From assembly GCA_025093555.1 (NCBI GenBank), contig JAIWNF010000017.1, positions 62,001-126,000 on the forward strand: a stretch of 64,000 nucleotides of DNA, read 5' to 3'. Shown one piece after another: positions 36,965-49,872 of the stretch. The stretch comes from Circinella umbellata. Taxonomy: Eukaryota; Mucoromycota; Mucoromycetes; Mucorales; Lichtheimiaceae. The notes below the pieces were generated by a model, which had not been told where the DNA came from, ran no database searches, and saw nothing but the letters and a program-made list of their open reading frames with translations. The first letter of the stretch is position 1, and each line of letters opens with the position of its first letter. The translations under genes were made by a program, and so were the position numbers.

Positions 36965-38847
36965 TTATCGTTCCTGACGATTGTCATCATCAATAATACC
37001 AGCCATACGTAAAAGTTCACGATCTACTTGATTTCCATCTGCTTGACGAAACTGTAATCCAGAACGTCGAAGTGCCTCCTTTTTCTCAAAGTCCCATTCC
37101 CGCTCCTGAACACGTCTTGCCTTTTCGCTACCTAATCCGAACACTTCAATATTGATGGTTTCAAACTTAGTATGAAAACTTGCTTGAGTCGGATTTTCAA
37201 AAGTAGGTAATGGAGGATAGCGTTCTTGAGCATAAACACCTTGTTGTAGTGTATTATCCAACATGAGCAAAAACTGCGATCGCGCATCCAAACCATGCTC
37301 TTGTTGAGATGTCTTTTTGGGTGCTATAGAAGATTTGGATGTACCACCAAATGCCATACCAAAGTCGTCGTGATAATATACATATTGGTCGTTACGTCCC
37401 GAGGCACGATAAACTTGGAACGTTGGCCATAGTTCAAACACAAAACATTCATTACTACCCCAATAAAATTTGGACGATTGCTTCCATAGTTCAGAAATGT
37501 AAACACCGAATACAACTGTCTTGTGATCTTTGATTTCTTCAGCTTGAATCATTAATAAGGTAGGACCAGGATAACGAAAGACATTACGTTCGAATCGATT
37601 CATGGCAAATCCATCTTCATTGGCCGAATAAAGTCTTGGCCATTGTTTCACACGCCGAGCAACATCGGGTAAAAACCAACACAACATAGCACAGTAAGGT
37701 ATTGTTAGAATATCCGATGTGTCAGGTAAGGAAACACTATCTTCTGGAAGAATTATATCAGAAACAGTAGTGACGGAAGATTGACCACTCAAGGCAAATT
37801 TTCCATAGATGAAACACTGGATTGTTTTGAACAAGTAAGGTGCATTACGTCGTTTCCATGCAAAGAATTGAGGTTGCGATATTTGACTATCTTTGGTTGG
37901 TTGTATACTATTGACCACAGTACGTGCCATTTGTTCCAAACACTTTATATTATTCACATTCTCCTCTTCTTGTTCTTGTTTTTCAAGTTCAACAATATAT
38001 AAAATCAATGTAAACAAATTGATCAGGTCGTGACATAATATCATGGCTGAATCACTATCATCATCGTCATCTTGGTCAGTATTTTTTGATATATCTTGGG
38101 TGAAATCTAAATCATCAAAGCTAACGCCCAGATCAGCGAGTGAGAGTCCTTTTGATTTTCTATTATTGCCACCGTCGCCGCCATCACCACTATCATCGTT
38201 TGTTTGTTGAATCTCGTTAGGTTGATGTTCCTCATCATCGTCTTGTTGAATCGACAATGTTTTTGTCGATGAGTGAACACTGGCTAGGGATTCGAAAAAC
38301 ATGTCCTCAAATAATGAATCTGGACTATCTTCATTATCCATTTTTCCAGTTAATAAAACAAAGGCTGTAAGAAAGGCATCAAAAGTCAAAGGAACAGCTG
38401 ATGAACAGTTTGGATATGAACCGAGATATGAAAATGACTTGAATAATAAGATACCTCCTTGTTCAACTGAAGGTGGTAAGTTCAAATGCTCCTAATAATT
38501 TCACTTTCTTATTTTAGTCCCCCTTTTCCTTTACTCCATCTTTATTTTTTATTTTTTTATTTTTTACAAACCAAAAACTTTTTAGCTTCAATGCATTCAA
38601 AATGATCTGGATATTCTGTTTTAAGTTCGTCAAAAACTTGATGAAGAGAATAATGTTCAATACGTTTTAATTTGCGCTTGAATTTTAATAAAGTCGCGTT
38701 GGAACGTTCACCTAATGAAGAACATTCTGTTGTACTTTGTTTTCCAAGAGATAATGTGCTAGTGTTTTCGACTTTTGAATTTTGGTTATTACTATTATTG
38801 TTTTTGTCGCTGTTTTCATTTCCTGATTTTGAGTGATGTTGTCCCAT
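36965..38847 (-). CDS. RTC5: TLDc-domain protein Rtc5
   Basis: Fungal TLDc protein; in yeast Rtc5 sits at the vacuole and promotes V-ATPase disassembly. Exons 38847-38572 and 38491-36965 join in frame to 600 residues (yeast 567). The start at 38847 gives MGQHHSKS, a canonical N-myristoylation signal (Gly2 with Ser7). The open frame extends upstream to 38928, but the Met before Gly-Gln is the better start. After an acidic Asp-rich region, the TLDc domain shows SLPDTSDILTIPYCAMLCWF, MNRFERNVFRYPGPTLLMIQ, FGVYISELWKQSSKFYWGS and CFVFELWPTFQVYRAS. The C-terminal tail ends in FEKKEALRRSGLQFR and RMAGIIDDDN. The intron donor is GTTTGT, slightly non-consensus. Confidence 0.93.
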
Positions 38848-41776
38848 GGTTATATCATTTTGGAAAATAAAAGAAAAAAGAGAAAGAAAGGTGAAGTGGG
38901 CGAGGGAGGGGGCGGAAACGTAATGCAATTTTTTTTAAAGCAAATTAACACCTGCAAAAACTTCTTCAAAAATTTGATCAGGCATGAGTTTTTTGATAAA
39001 TTATTATGACAGTTTGTCTCATAAACTGATACTATATAATATCGCAGGTGAAGTCAAGTAATTTAATTATATATTTCTTCTGTTAGGAAAGATTTCTATA
39101 ATAGATCATGAAGAAAGTATGAACCACGGATGTATGAAGACCTTCCCAAAAATAATTCATTTATGCATGAAAAGGCTTTCCAAGTAGGCTAATTCATATA
39201 CATGTGATGTTTTCCTTCAACCATATATATATACAGGTAGTAAATGTAAAGTCATATTATCGAGTATATGCTATACATACCGTAATCTGTATTCTATACA
39301 TAATTATAGGTAACTTCATGTCTTGTTTTGTTTTTATCACTTTTAATATAAAAAAAAAAACTATCAAACTCTGTTAATAAAAGTACTGTGTTTTCCCTGC
39401 TTACTGACTATCACACGGTCACCAGACATTTTATCACAACAATTTTAATATAAAGTGAATACATAGAACTGATGGTGTTATTTTTGATACAGTATCTGTA
39501 TAATGACCATTCTAGTATGGATGCAATACATTAGCATTTTTATAGCTGTGGACATTTTTATTATTGATTAATTGACTGGTATTGATTGTGATGAAACTGA
39601 GAAATTTTTATTGTTACGTAGTAACATTGCCAAGATAGTACGTGAACCGTTTGTTTTAATCTTAATGAAAAGTACTGAAAATATCTCATCGTTCTCATAC
39701 GTATTTTTAAGGTTTTCTTAAAACCAAGGAAAACGAGGTAAACGAATACATTAGACGTATTTTTCTACACAGTGTCTATTTTTTAAAAAAACATATTATG
39801 AGTGGTCAGTTCTAATTCCAATGGATTTGAATAAACAAAAAAAGAATTAGGTTTTTTCTAAACTTGGACCATACGTAAACGATTTTTATACACATATATA
39901 ATGTATATAATGTTTTCCTCTAAATTCTGTATATATTATAGGTATTTCATTATTTTGAAGGTAAGCAAAAAAAGGGGGTGGGGTGACCCCTTCATCCCTC
40001 TCTCTCATTTTTTGCCATCCATAATACCTGTACCCCAAATATACTCCTTATTTTCAACCAAACAGAAACTGTTGTACGTAGATCGTCATGACAATGGGAT
40101 GTCACGCGTTGAAAGAAATTAGAATAATATTTAATCGTTTTTTTTTCCATAGTTTGTCTTTTATTTTTACCAAAATATAAATATGGTTTCCATAATATTT
40201 TGGTTACGTCTGTAACGTACCTATACATTTACTATTATGGTACGTAAGACTTGATTGATCTTCATTTATTAGAGTATGTAATGGTTTTAGTGTGATTAAA
40301 ATGAGAAAAAGGTGGATAAATGTTTGTTATTTTTATATAGTTATTGACATTATGCAGTATTTATTTTGATGTCATTTTCAAAGTGTTTTAATATGATTAG
40401 AAGTCATAAAATATTGTATTTAATCCCAGATACGAGAATAAACAATAAGAATCCATGTCCAATAATGACAGTTTTTTTATTTGTTTACACAAACGAAACT
40501 CTTTTTCAACATTCCAATTATTTCTTCAAATGAGGGAGATTATTATGTCCATAGATACGTCCTGACTAGATTCAGTTATATGTCAATGTCAACGAATAAA
40601 ACATGATAATAAATGATTTAAAAAGACTATGTACATGCATAATTCATAAAAAATCATATTAAAATACAAATAGCTACGTAGTCAATAGAATTTCTTTCCC
40701 AGTTCTATTTAGTAGATAAACAGCTATTGTGATCAAATAAGATATCTTTACGTATTATTAAACGTCCTAATCAAAAAAAAATAACAACCACAATACTATG
40801 ATATAACTGAAAAATTATTTATATTAATGGATTGTCGTCATAATAAGTAACAGCAGTATAGTCATTAGTTGTAACAATATAGAAAGTAGTAAAGTACTTG
40901 TACTAGTATTATAAAGCTAGTTTATAGTATATAACATTCTTGCTTGTTAAACAATAATTTTTTTATATGCTACGTAGCACTCCCTCTTTTACATTTTCGA
41001 ATAAGAATACCTTCCATTAAGTAATAAGTAACACTAACAAACTTCCTTTTTTTTTTGGTATTCGATGACTCAGGAAAAAAAAGGAAAAATGTTTCATGAT
41101 TATGATGCAATGCTATTATAAATCCATTTGCTGACTTTTTTTTTTTTTTGTTGGTCTCTTTTCGGTTATGTTACACAACGCAACAGACATCGGCTTTGTA
41201 AATGTGCCATGTTTTATAGAATGTTAAATTGGAAACCGGCAGAACCGGACCGAAAACGGATCTACATTCATATAAATGATAATGATGATGATAATGATGA
41301 TGGGGAGTTGTAACTTGTATACATCATATGTTACTATATAAGGTAATGTATAAAAAGAAGTACAGTAAAATTTATTAGATTACATTATAATTGATGTCAT
41401 TATAAAGTATAAAAATAATAACACATTGATGCATTACGAGCAAATTTTTAATTTTCTTATGAAAGTTTGCAAATATAATTATAAAAAAGCATATATAAAA
41501 TAAAGTGTTGATAATAATTCACAAGGCTCATAAATATTTATAACAATTCTGGTCTTACCTGTGGTCATAGTTATAGTTTTTTTTTACCATGTATATCATA
41601 TGATCACGATAACTCACTGTGTGTATTCTTCTTAGTCGGAAGGACGTTCTTCTCTCGTCATTAGCGCTGCGTATATCATTCTACCCTTAATTCCCTTAAA
41701 TAGTTATCTTTTTTCTTGTCTTGTCTTTTCTTTTCTTTTCCTGTTTTTTTCTTCTTTTATACACAATTTTAACTAA
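38848..41776. other. 2.9-kb intergenic region
   Basis: Divergent promoters of RTC5 and the DUF1206 gene. No gene is supported. Frames at 39901-40228 are short and AT-driven. A richer patch at 41128-41313 carries an open frame (YVTQRNRHRLCKCAMFYRML...) with a run of CCG triplets but no recognisable domain. The last 150 bp is a pyrimidine-rich leader. Confidence 0.5.
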
Positions 41777-41880
41777 ATGAATGACGATCAACTTAACAAT
41801 CACTCAATTCATAACAATGATTCAGAATTAGCTTCACCCAATATCACCTGTTCTGACGCTAAGATAATAAATATGCCTTC

Positions 41881-41928
<48 letters not shown>

Positions 41929-43478
41929 GCAACAGCAACTTTCTGAAGAGCAAAAACATCCAGGAGAACGCGATAATAGTAGCACTAGTACTACTCAGCC
42001 TTTAGCTTCGACTCATTCATTGTCACCTTCTTCAAGCACTCACTCTAATCAACAAGACCAACAACAACAACAGGAGCAGCAAGAAGAAGATCATAGAACA
42101 ATAAGTAATCCTGGAAACGAAAGAATAGAACAACGAGTGATTAAATCTAAAAAATTACCATTCTATCATGGTGGCGTTCGACCCCAACATGCCAAAATTG
42201 TACGATTTATTGGGAGATGTGGATTTATCGCAAAAGGTATTGTTTATGGTATCATTGGTGTATTAATCTTAACCAATGTCTCAGGAACGTATACACCCAA
42301 TGGGAGTCAGGGGAATGAATCACCACAGGTATAAAGCATCAGTGTTACCGAACTAATAAGAAGTTCGGAATTTTTTTTTTCTTTTGTGATGATACACACA
42401 GTCCGCCTAATAAACTATACCGTGTTGTATGCTTCTAGGGTGCATTTTTATTATTAGGTGGTATTCCTGCCATTGGTAGACCTATACTTGTTGTCATGAC
42501 GGTTGGATTGATCACCTATCTTTGTTGGAGGTAAAGTAAAAACTACATTACTTATTTTTTCTTTGTCTATTGCTAAATATATATATATATTTATCCTTTT
42601 AACCCAAACAACGGATATATAGGTTCTGGGAAGCAATCACAGGTCAAGGGTATGATGCTAAGCTTAGCAACCGAACCAACTTTTTTCGATATAGATTATC
42701 TCCTATAGTCAGTGGATTAGTCTATTGTGGTTATCTTTATTATTTGATTCAAATGGTTTATCAAACCGAAGAAGAACAACGTAAAACAGCATCTAGTAGC
42801 GAATTTCCTGCTTCATGGACGGACACTACCGTGGGCAGTGCGTTTGTTGGTATTTTTGGTGTTGCTTTCCTCATTGCTTTTATTACACAAATGGTCAATG
42901 CTATTACGGGTAACTTTATTCCAGATTTGAAAACATGTGAACCTACAGCTAGAAAATGGGAAGCTCGAACAGTTCATTTATTTGGAAGAATTGGATTCGG
43001 CGGTCGAGCTGCCATGTTTGGTACATTATCCGGGTTCTTTTGGGAATCGTTGGCGGAAAGAAATGAATCCGGTGAATTGAATGTAATTGCTGCTGCGATT
43101 GGAAAATTATCAACACATGCGGGTGGATTATTCTTTATGGTATTACTTGGTTTGGGATTGATTATTTATGGAATATTTGCTATTGGGAATGCTCACTACA
43201 AGTATTTTCCAACACCACCACCTTCAAGAATCCCATTATATCAAATTGATAAGAATTATCAAGGGGAGGATAATGATTCATCATTTTCATCTATTGATCA
43301 AGAACGACGGGTGGAAATTGGGGAACATTCGGTAGTGGCGGCTGATCGATCAGGTCCTAAAAAGATTTGGTGGCGGCGGTTATGGATGCGTGTTCATCCC
43401 AGTTCTATTGACACGGCTAATAGTACCTCAGATGATATCGAAAAACAACAAGAACAAGGAGCTCATAATAACCATTAA
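41777..43478 (+). CDS. DUF1206 integral membrane protein with polyQ N-terminal extension
   Basis: Function unknown. Exons 41777-42328, 42439-42530 and 42623-43478 join in frame to 499 residues. The first 115 residues are disordered with a 19-Gln run. Then come three repeats of two membrane helices each, the layout of bacterial DUF1206: repeat 1 GRCGFIAKGIVYGIIGV with GAFLLLGGIPAIGRPI and LITYLCWRFWEA; repeat 2 SGLVYCGYLYYLIQM with GVAFLIAFITQMVNA; repeat 3 GRIGFGGRAAMFGTL with GGLFFMVLLGLGLIIYGIFA. A charged C-terminal cytoplasmic-type tail follows. The family is common in actinobacteria and cyanobacteria; the introns and polyQ show that this copy is a genuine fungal gene. I infer six membrane helices. 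Localisation is unknown. Confidence 0.85.
41882..41938 (+). repeat. CAA/CAG trinucleotide repeat encoding 19 Gln
   Basis: 19 in-frame glutamine codons, nearly all CAA with two CAG near the 3' end, lie in exon 1 of the DUF1206 gene. Near-pure CAA implies recent slippage, and length is likely to vary between strains. Confidence 0.95.
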
Positions 43479-44169
43479 TGATTCATTGGTTTTTATATTT
43501 TATAAAATTTCTCTCCATAATCTCATTTCTTTTAAAAAAAAGAATTATTATACTCATACATTTTATATACCATTATTAGACCATTTTATACATTTTACTA
43601 TTACCACCAATATTTATTTAATAATCGAAATTCTTTTCCTTCTCTTTATAAAAACCACTCTGCTATTCCTTGTATATTAGACTCTATACGCATTAATCAT
43701 ATCTTTACATATAATAATAAATAATAAATAGTAATACGTATTAGGTAATGATTTTAGTAAATTGCCAATAATAAACCAACCAAGCAGTATTCTATTTGAT
43801 TGTATTCGCTCTCATCAACTACTAACATCTATTACCTAAAAAAACAGAAAAGTAAATAAAAACTTATAATCATATTAAATATTATAAAATTTCATATTGG
43901 TTCTCAACACTATAACCCCCTCCTATATATTTATTACAACAAAACTAATGTCCATTTCACATAAAAGAAAGAAAAAGATATAAAGAAAGAAAAAAAAAAG
44001 GATTATGTATTTTTTTGCGTGTGCGTGTATGCGTGTATCTGTAATGTGAACTTGTAATCTGTAATTTTTTGATTTTTCATATTAAAATTTCCAAATACTA
44101 TTATGGTCGATTAATTTGATATGGTTCAAATCGAATTGATTTGATTTAATTGAATTTTTTTTAATAAAA
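43479..44169. other. Convergent intergenic region, DUF1206 gene and PUB1
   Basis: Three-prime regions of both genes. AT-rich with pyrimidine tracts. The open frame at 43390-43680 overlaps the DUF1206 end and is unsupported. Confidence 0.6.
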
Positions 44170-46250
44170 CTACTGGGAAGAGGATTGTTGATTATTCCAT
44201 TGAGTAGGTATAGCAGCTTGGGTACCACCAGAATGAGGATCCAAACTAGCAAGAGAACTTGGTGCTGGTGAATCGGTAAATACGTTTTCACTAATGTTGG
44301 ACTTATTATTATTGCCATGATGTCCTTGATACGAGAATCCTCGTGTATTATGGCCAGCTCGGCCAGAGTACAAATGATGACCATGACCATGGTGATTATC
44401 GTTATAATGATAATTGTTTCCTCCTTGTTGTTGTTGTCCACGATCACGTCCCCAAGATAACTACAAGGTGGTTGTCATAAGTAGATTTAGAAAAGTGGAT
44501 TCGAATTATTATTATTGTTATTGTTATTATCGGCTTGTATAGCTTTACAAACCTTTGCTTGACGACCATTGACGTTCATGTTTTGCAATTGAACAATAGC
44601 TTTAGCAGCATTTTCATGCGTATCCATTCTATAAAATGATATTATAAAGATACATGTTCAATTATCCTTCACTCTTTTTTTTTATAAACGAATGTATACT
44701 GGTTCTTTTTTTTTACCTAACAAAAGCATATCCACGTTCAGCTTGTAAACGTATTTCTTGGACGTTTCCAACTTGTTGGAAAGCTTGTGTAACATCATTT
44801 TCTGGAAAAGATCGCATTCACCGTATTAATTTTTTTTGTGTGTTGACGGTGCATATTATCTCATACCAAATAAACCGGTAAACCCTCCAATTTAAGTTTT
44901 ATATTTATATATACCTGCTGTATCCGGTGGCAGGTTTCCAACATAGACGTTGGTAACAGAAGAAGGTGTTTGGTTAATAACGATTTCGTAAGGCAATTGT
45001 TGACCAGGTTGTGCAGGAGGTGTAGCCATTTGTCCTATATAAATTGTAAAAAGAAAAGATTTGTTATTATTAAAGAGAATGAATTAAATATAATACTGTA
45101 TATGTGTATACATATTCATTTGTTATTACCCTTTTGTGTGGCCCAGTTACATCGAATCATTCTAGATCCTAACCATTCACCATTCATGGTAGCAATTGCT
45201 TGTTCAGCATCTGTCTTGTCTCTAAATGCAACAAAACCATATCCTCTTGAATTGCCAGATGCTGCATCCCACATAACATGTGCTTCACTGATAAAATTGA
45301 TTTATAATATGATAATATTCATATACATGAAAAAAAATGAGTAAATTAATTTTTACAGCAAGAAAGATTATTTTGTTCTTTTTATGTCAGGATAATAGTG
45401 ATAATAATAATACTTACGACATAGTACCAAAACAGCCAAATGCTTTAGACAACATTTCGTCATTAATATCTCGTGCAAGATCACCTACAAATACATGGAA
45501 ATGATCGGAAGTTTCATCCTTGGATTGTGATTGTTGTGGTGATTGTTGTACTTGTTGCACTTGTTGTGGTTGTTGGGTATTTTGTTGTGCCCAGTTCAAC
45601 TTGATTTCATAATTAAAAATCTTACGGCCATTCATATCACGCAATGCTTGTTCAGCTGTTTGCTTATTATTAAACTCAACAAAACCATAGTTTACATTGG
45701 GCTAAAAAAAAAGATTAAAAATAGAATATATATATATATAGATAAAAGATCATCGATATAAAACATTACACAAAAGTTAGACTATTTTGTTTTCTTGTTC
45801 AATAAATCAATCAGTTATACAATTTATAAATTATTTACATAAGGTCCATGTCGTCGAACCTATTATAACACGTATGTGAGAAAAAAAGTTTTTTTTTCTT
45901 TATTAGTATTTCAATAATAATAATAATAATAATGAGAATTAAAAAAGAAGTTAAGATGAGAAAGAGGTTTTTTTTTACCGTTACAATCTTGACGTTGCTA
46001 ACTGGACCAATGGTAGCAAATAAGTCGTGGAGCATCGTATCAGTTACTCTATTATTTGTATTATATTATTAATATTATCTTTTATTAGATTATAAAAGAA
46101 AAAAGGCATGATGGTAAAACAGTAACGGTCTTTTTATACATATAACAGCAAAATAAAGGAAAAGAAATAAACAAACCTTTGATCAAGATTACCAACATAA
46201 ATGGTACCAGCTTCTGTAGCTGCACCGGCGGATTCGTTGTTGTTCGACAT
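44170..46250 (-). CDS. PUB1: Three-RRM RNA-binding protein, Pub1/TIA-1 family
   Basis: Poly(U)/AU-rich RNA-binding protein acting in mRNA stability, stress granules and possibly splicing. The start is at 46250 (MSNNNESAG) and TAG at 44170-44172. RRM1 shows [12 protein letters not shown] (RNP2) and NYGFVEFNN (RNP1). RRM2 shows [12 protein letters not shown] and [15 protein letters not shown]3 shows [12 protein letters not shown] and RGYAFVRMDT. A Gln/Pro-rich linker separates RRM1 and RRM2. The C-terminus is Gly/His/Asn-rich, prion-like in composition, as in Pub1 and TIA-1. One exon is only 21 nt (45839-45859, encoding VRRHGPY). The mRNA leader directly upstream of the start is strongly pyrimidine/U-rich. 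Confidence 0.93.
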
Positions 46251-47903
46251 TATTTTATTTTACTCACAAACACGAACGCGCTAGAGAGAAAGAGAGGGAG
46301 AAAAAAAAAGAGAGGATGGAAAAAAGGGGTGGAGGAAAAAAAAAAAGAGGCTGAACCAGAAGGAAAAAAAAAAAAGACAGCAGGGCAAGCAAATTTTAAA
46401 ATTTTAGAAGCAGTCCAAGGTATTGAAATCTTATATTTAATAAATAATAATAATATCAATAAATATTATGAGGAAGGAGGTCGGTATGAAAAGTTGGTTT
46501 CTTTTCTACTCACCTACAGAAAGAAGATTTACCTTCTTTTCTAAATCTTATAGGAGATTTAGTAGTTGATCAAGAAACATCATTACTGTTATGACGGTAA
46601 TCTCTTGTAAAAAAAACAATTTTAGCAACAGAAAGAAAAAAAATACGTTTGTTTGTTAGTTCTACAACCAAGCAAAGATAAGCACAAGCGAACTAATCAT
46701 AGATATACTTTGAAGAATATTTAGTATGCTTAGTGGACATGATATTTATATATAACATAAAGAGTTATGAATAAGCATTTCACACTATGTAATTATTCTT
46801 CAAGTATATAAACTCTTACCATAATAATTCGATACGATAATAACTAACATATTTTACTCTAACAAAGTATGGAATCAATTCTAGTAGACCGATTAATTCT
46901 ATTTCATTCCTCTCTTGTTAGATAAGTAATTTGTATATATATATACTACTTTACTCATATCCACCTCTGTCACAAATCTATAACAATAACATTTATATAT
47001 ATTGTTAATAATGGTTGCCTTTTTGATAAATGAATTTGTAATTACTACGTCATTTGATAAATTCATGTTAAAGCATAATTTGTTTCGATCGAACTAAAAA
47101 GCTACAAAAGAAAAGCCCGTCATGTTCTATTTAAACTGAGGAATATCTACCAAGGCATAATTAATAATAACAACAAATAGCCCTATCTATTCATATTATA
47201 TCATTATTTGTGGTGATAAAATAATTCCAAACGAGTATAATTCGCATTTTACAATACACAAAGGAATTGCCAGACAAATTCAGGAGAATAAAAAATGAAG
47301 GGCCTTTTTTTTGCACATCGTACAGGTACGTAACCTGCCAACATTTTTTTTTTCTTTTGAAAAAAAAAAATCAGTAACCATAACAACTATAAAAAAAATC
47401 TGAAACTTCTCAGTGCTTAACGAATTAATTCATCGGCATAAAAAAAATGACATCGATTTTCCGGCTATTTACTATATATTAATCTTTTCTTCTGATCCAG
47501 TAGTATATAATAATATTAATATGCTTCATATATTATCATCCTGTCCTACTATTGTATTTGATTGTTTCACAGTGTGACACCATCCACAAAATAAAAGAAA
47601 AAGAATCTTTTTGAATCGGTTTTTCAAAATAAGAAGAGTTGTTTGATTCTTTTCAAAAGATGGAAACAGGAACGTGAGGGAGTTATTTAAATGAGGGGCT
47701 AAGTAACCACTTCTTAAACCTCCCCCCTTCCTCTCATCCCCCCCCCAAAGTATAATTTGTCTTTTTCACTCGTTTTTTTTCTTTCTCTCTCTCTCTCTTT
47801 TTTCTTTCTTTCTTACCTTCGTATTTCTTTCTTTTTTTTTTCTTTCTACCCCACCCCTTTCATTTAAAGTTCTCGATTGACACAAAATAAAAATAAAAAG
47901 TAA
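46251..47903. other. Divergent promoters of PUB1 and RHO3
   Basis: The PUB1 side (46251-46385) is a purine-rich tract, that is a C/U-rich leader in the PUB1 mRNA. The RHO3 side (about 47720-47870) is a strong pyrimidine tract with a C-run. Between them is AT-rich DNA with no supportable frame. Confidence 0.6.
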
Positions 47904-49034
47904 ATGCGATTGTGTGGAAAAACTGGTAAACCAGCAACTCGAAAACTTGTGATCTGTGGTGATGGAGCAACAGGAAAAACTACTCTATTAAACGTGTTTA
48001 CTCGTGGCTATTTTCCTCAGGTATATATACATATATCTTTTCTCTCTTTTTTTTTGTAATCGGTCCACATATAGGTGTATATTAGACTCTTTCCACTTTT
48101 CAAATGATATTAAACCCCCTCCCCAGGTTTATGAACCAACTGTATTTGAAAATTATGTACAAGAAGTCGTTGTTGATGGACAAGAAGTAGAACTTTCATT
48201 ATGGGACACGGCGGGTAAAGTATATAAAAATTAAATTGTAGATATGAAATTAGGAAGGAGAAAGTAAAAGAAATGATTGAAAGAAAAGGAAAGTATAAAT
48301 TATAATTAATTCAAAATTTATTTCTTAAAAATATTTCAGGTCAAGAAGAATTTGATCGTTTACGATCTCTTTCTTATGCAGAAACACATGCAGTCATCAT
48401 GTGTTTTTCAGTAGATAGTCGCGATTCATTGGATAATATTCCCAATCGATGGATGAATGAAATTATGGAACATTGTCCGGATGCAAAGATTATATTGGTT
48501 GCACTTAAATGTGATTTACGAGATAATGAAGAATTACTTCGTCGAAAAAATATTACACCTGTACTTTATGAAGAAGTATGAATTTAGAAAAAGAGGAACT
48601 TAAAAAAAAAAGAAGTGGGATGATTTCAATATATTTACTAATATATTTTGAATTGTATTAATTGATATTTAAATTTGATCATCTCACTTTGTTGTTGTTA
48701 TTGATATATATTTATATAGGGATTAGAAGTAGCTCGAAGTATCAATGCAGTACGTTATCTTGAATGTTCAGCAAAACACAATCGTGGCATTCGAGAGTGT
48801 TTCGATCAAGCAGCACGTGTATCTCTAAGTGGTAAGAGTGACACATGAATTTCTATAACAATTCAAATATTATACTAGTACTAGTAGTATTGATATTAGT
48901 AATAGTTAGTAATGCACAGAACATAGAAAGTATATCAATAACACTTACCTAATTTACATACTACCATTATTACTTTAGTTAAACTGAAGAAGTCAACGAG
49001 TGATGTGAAGAAAAGCACATGTCACATTCTATAA
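47904..49034 (+). CDS. RHO3: Rho-family small GTPase, Rho3 type
   Basis: Polarity GTPase acting on exocytosis and actin at the plasma membrane. Exons 47904-48020, 48127-48214, 48340-48575, 48720-48831 and 48979-49034 join in frame to 202 residues. P-loop GDGATGKT (19-26), [17 protein letters not shown] (switch I/effector, very close to yeast Rho3), [20 protein letters not shown] (switch II), [17 protein letters not shown] (G4) and ECSAK (G5) are all present. The C-terminus has a polybasic stretch [11 protein letters not shown] and ends in the CAAX box CHIL. The final Leu predicts geranylgeranylation. The P-loop has Thr where Rho3 normally has Cys (GDGACGKT). The effector-loop sequence favours Rho3 over Rho1 or Cdc42. 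Confidence 0.95.
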
Positions 49035-49872
49035 AAACGACAACATATAATCTTTGTATAATTGAACTATATTTTACTATTCTTATCATAAAACAGTAAT
49101 AGCGGGGCAGTTGATTGCTATTCTTCTTGCTGTTATTCACAATCCTCACGCTTTCTTCCCAACGATTATTCCCTCCTCAACTCAGTTTCCCCCTTCCATC
49201 TTACCCCTTTATGTTGAAACTTTCAACAAACTATTACACAATACCATTCTATATTTGTCTTTGATAATAATAATGGTTTTTTTTACCCTTGTCTTTTCTT
49301 TTTATCATTTTAACATTGTATGTAATTGTTTTAAAACTTATTAATAACGACAATAATAATTTGTATCCTAATTATCTCTATTATTTATTTTCAATTTAAT
49401 AGCCTCCCTAGTAGTTTGTTTTGAATTGTTATTCTAGAAAACCTATGTATGTACACAGTTTTACGCGAACCACTAATACCTTATATAATCACAGTATATT
49501 TGATTATTTGAATATTTATTACGTAACAATTTAGGAGTGCATAGTTGTTGCTATTTTTAATATGTTGAATGTACGTATAGTGAAAAAAAGCTGAAAATAT
49601 TTGATTCATAAAATAATAATTACGCATGAAGAAGAAAAGGGCTGATATACATACAATATGTTGCTTTTATAATGTCACTATATTGTCAACTCGGATACAT
49701 TAAGTTATAGTTTAATTAACTTAAAAAGAAAAAAAGGGGGGGGGGTGAACCTAATTCGATTATATATATGTGCGTATATGTATGTGGAATAGTCAATTTA
49801 TTAAAAACTGATGGTAACAAGAATAATAATAGTTATAAGTTTTTAACACACATCGTTGGAAAGCTCCAATCA
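49035..49872. other. Convergent intergenic region, RHO3 and the RabGAP gene
   Basis: AT-rich with a pyrimidine-rich RHO3 3' region, a G-run at about 49737-49745 and no supportable gene. The open frame at 49111-49344 is low complexity. Confidence 0.6.

Noticed and set aside
38301..38495. Plus-strand frame of 64 codons overlapping RTC5
   Set aside because: Antisense of RTC5 exon 2; no independent support.
46179..46544. Lys/Glu-rich 121-codon plus-strand frame
   Set aside because: Purine-run artefact: it is the complement of the PUB1 pyrimidine-rich leader.
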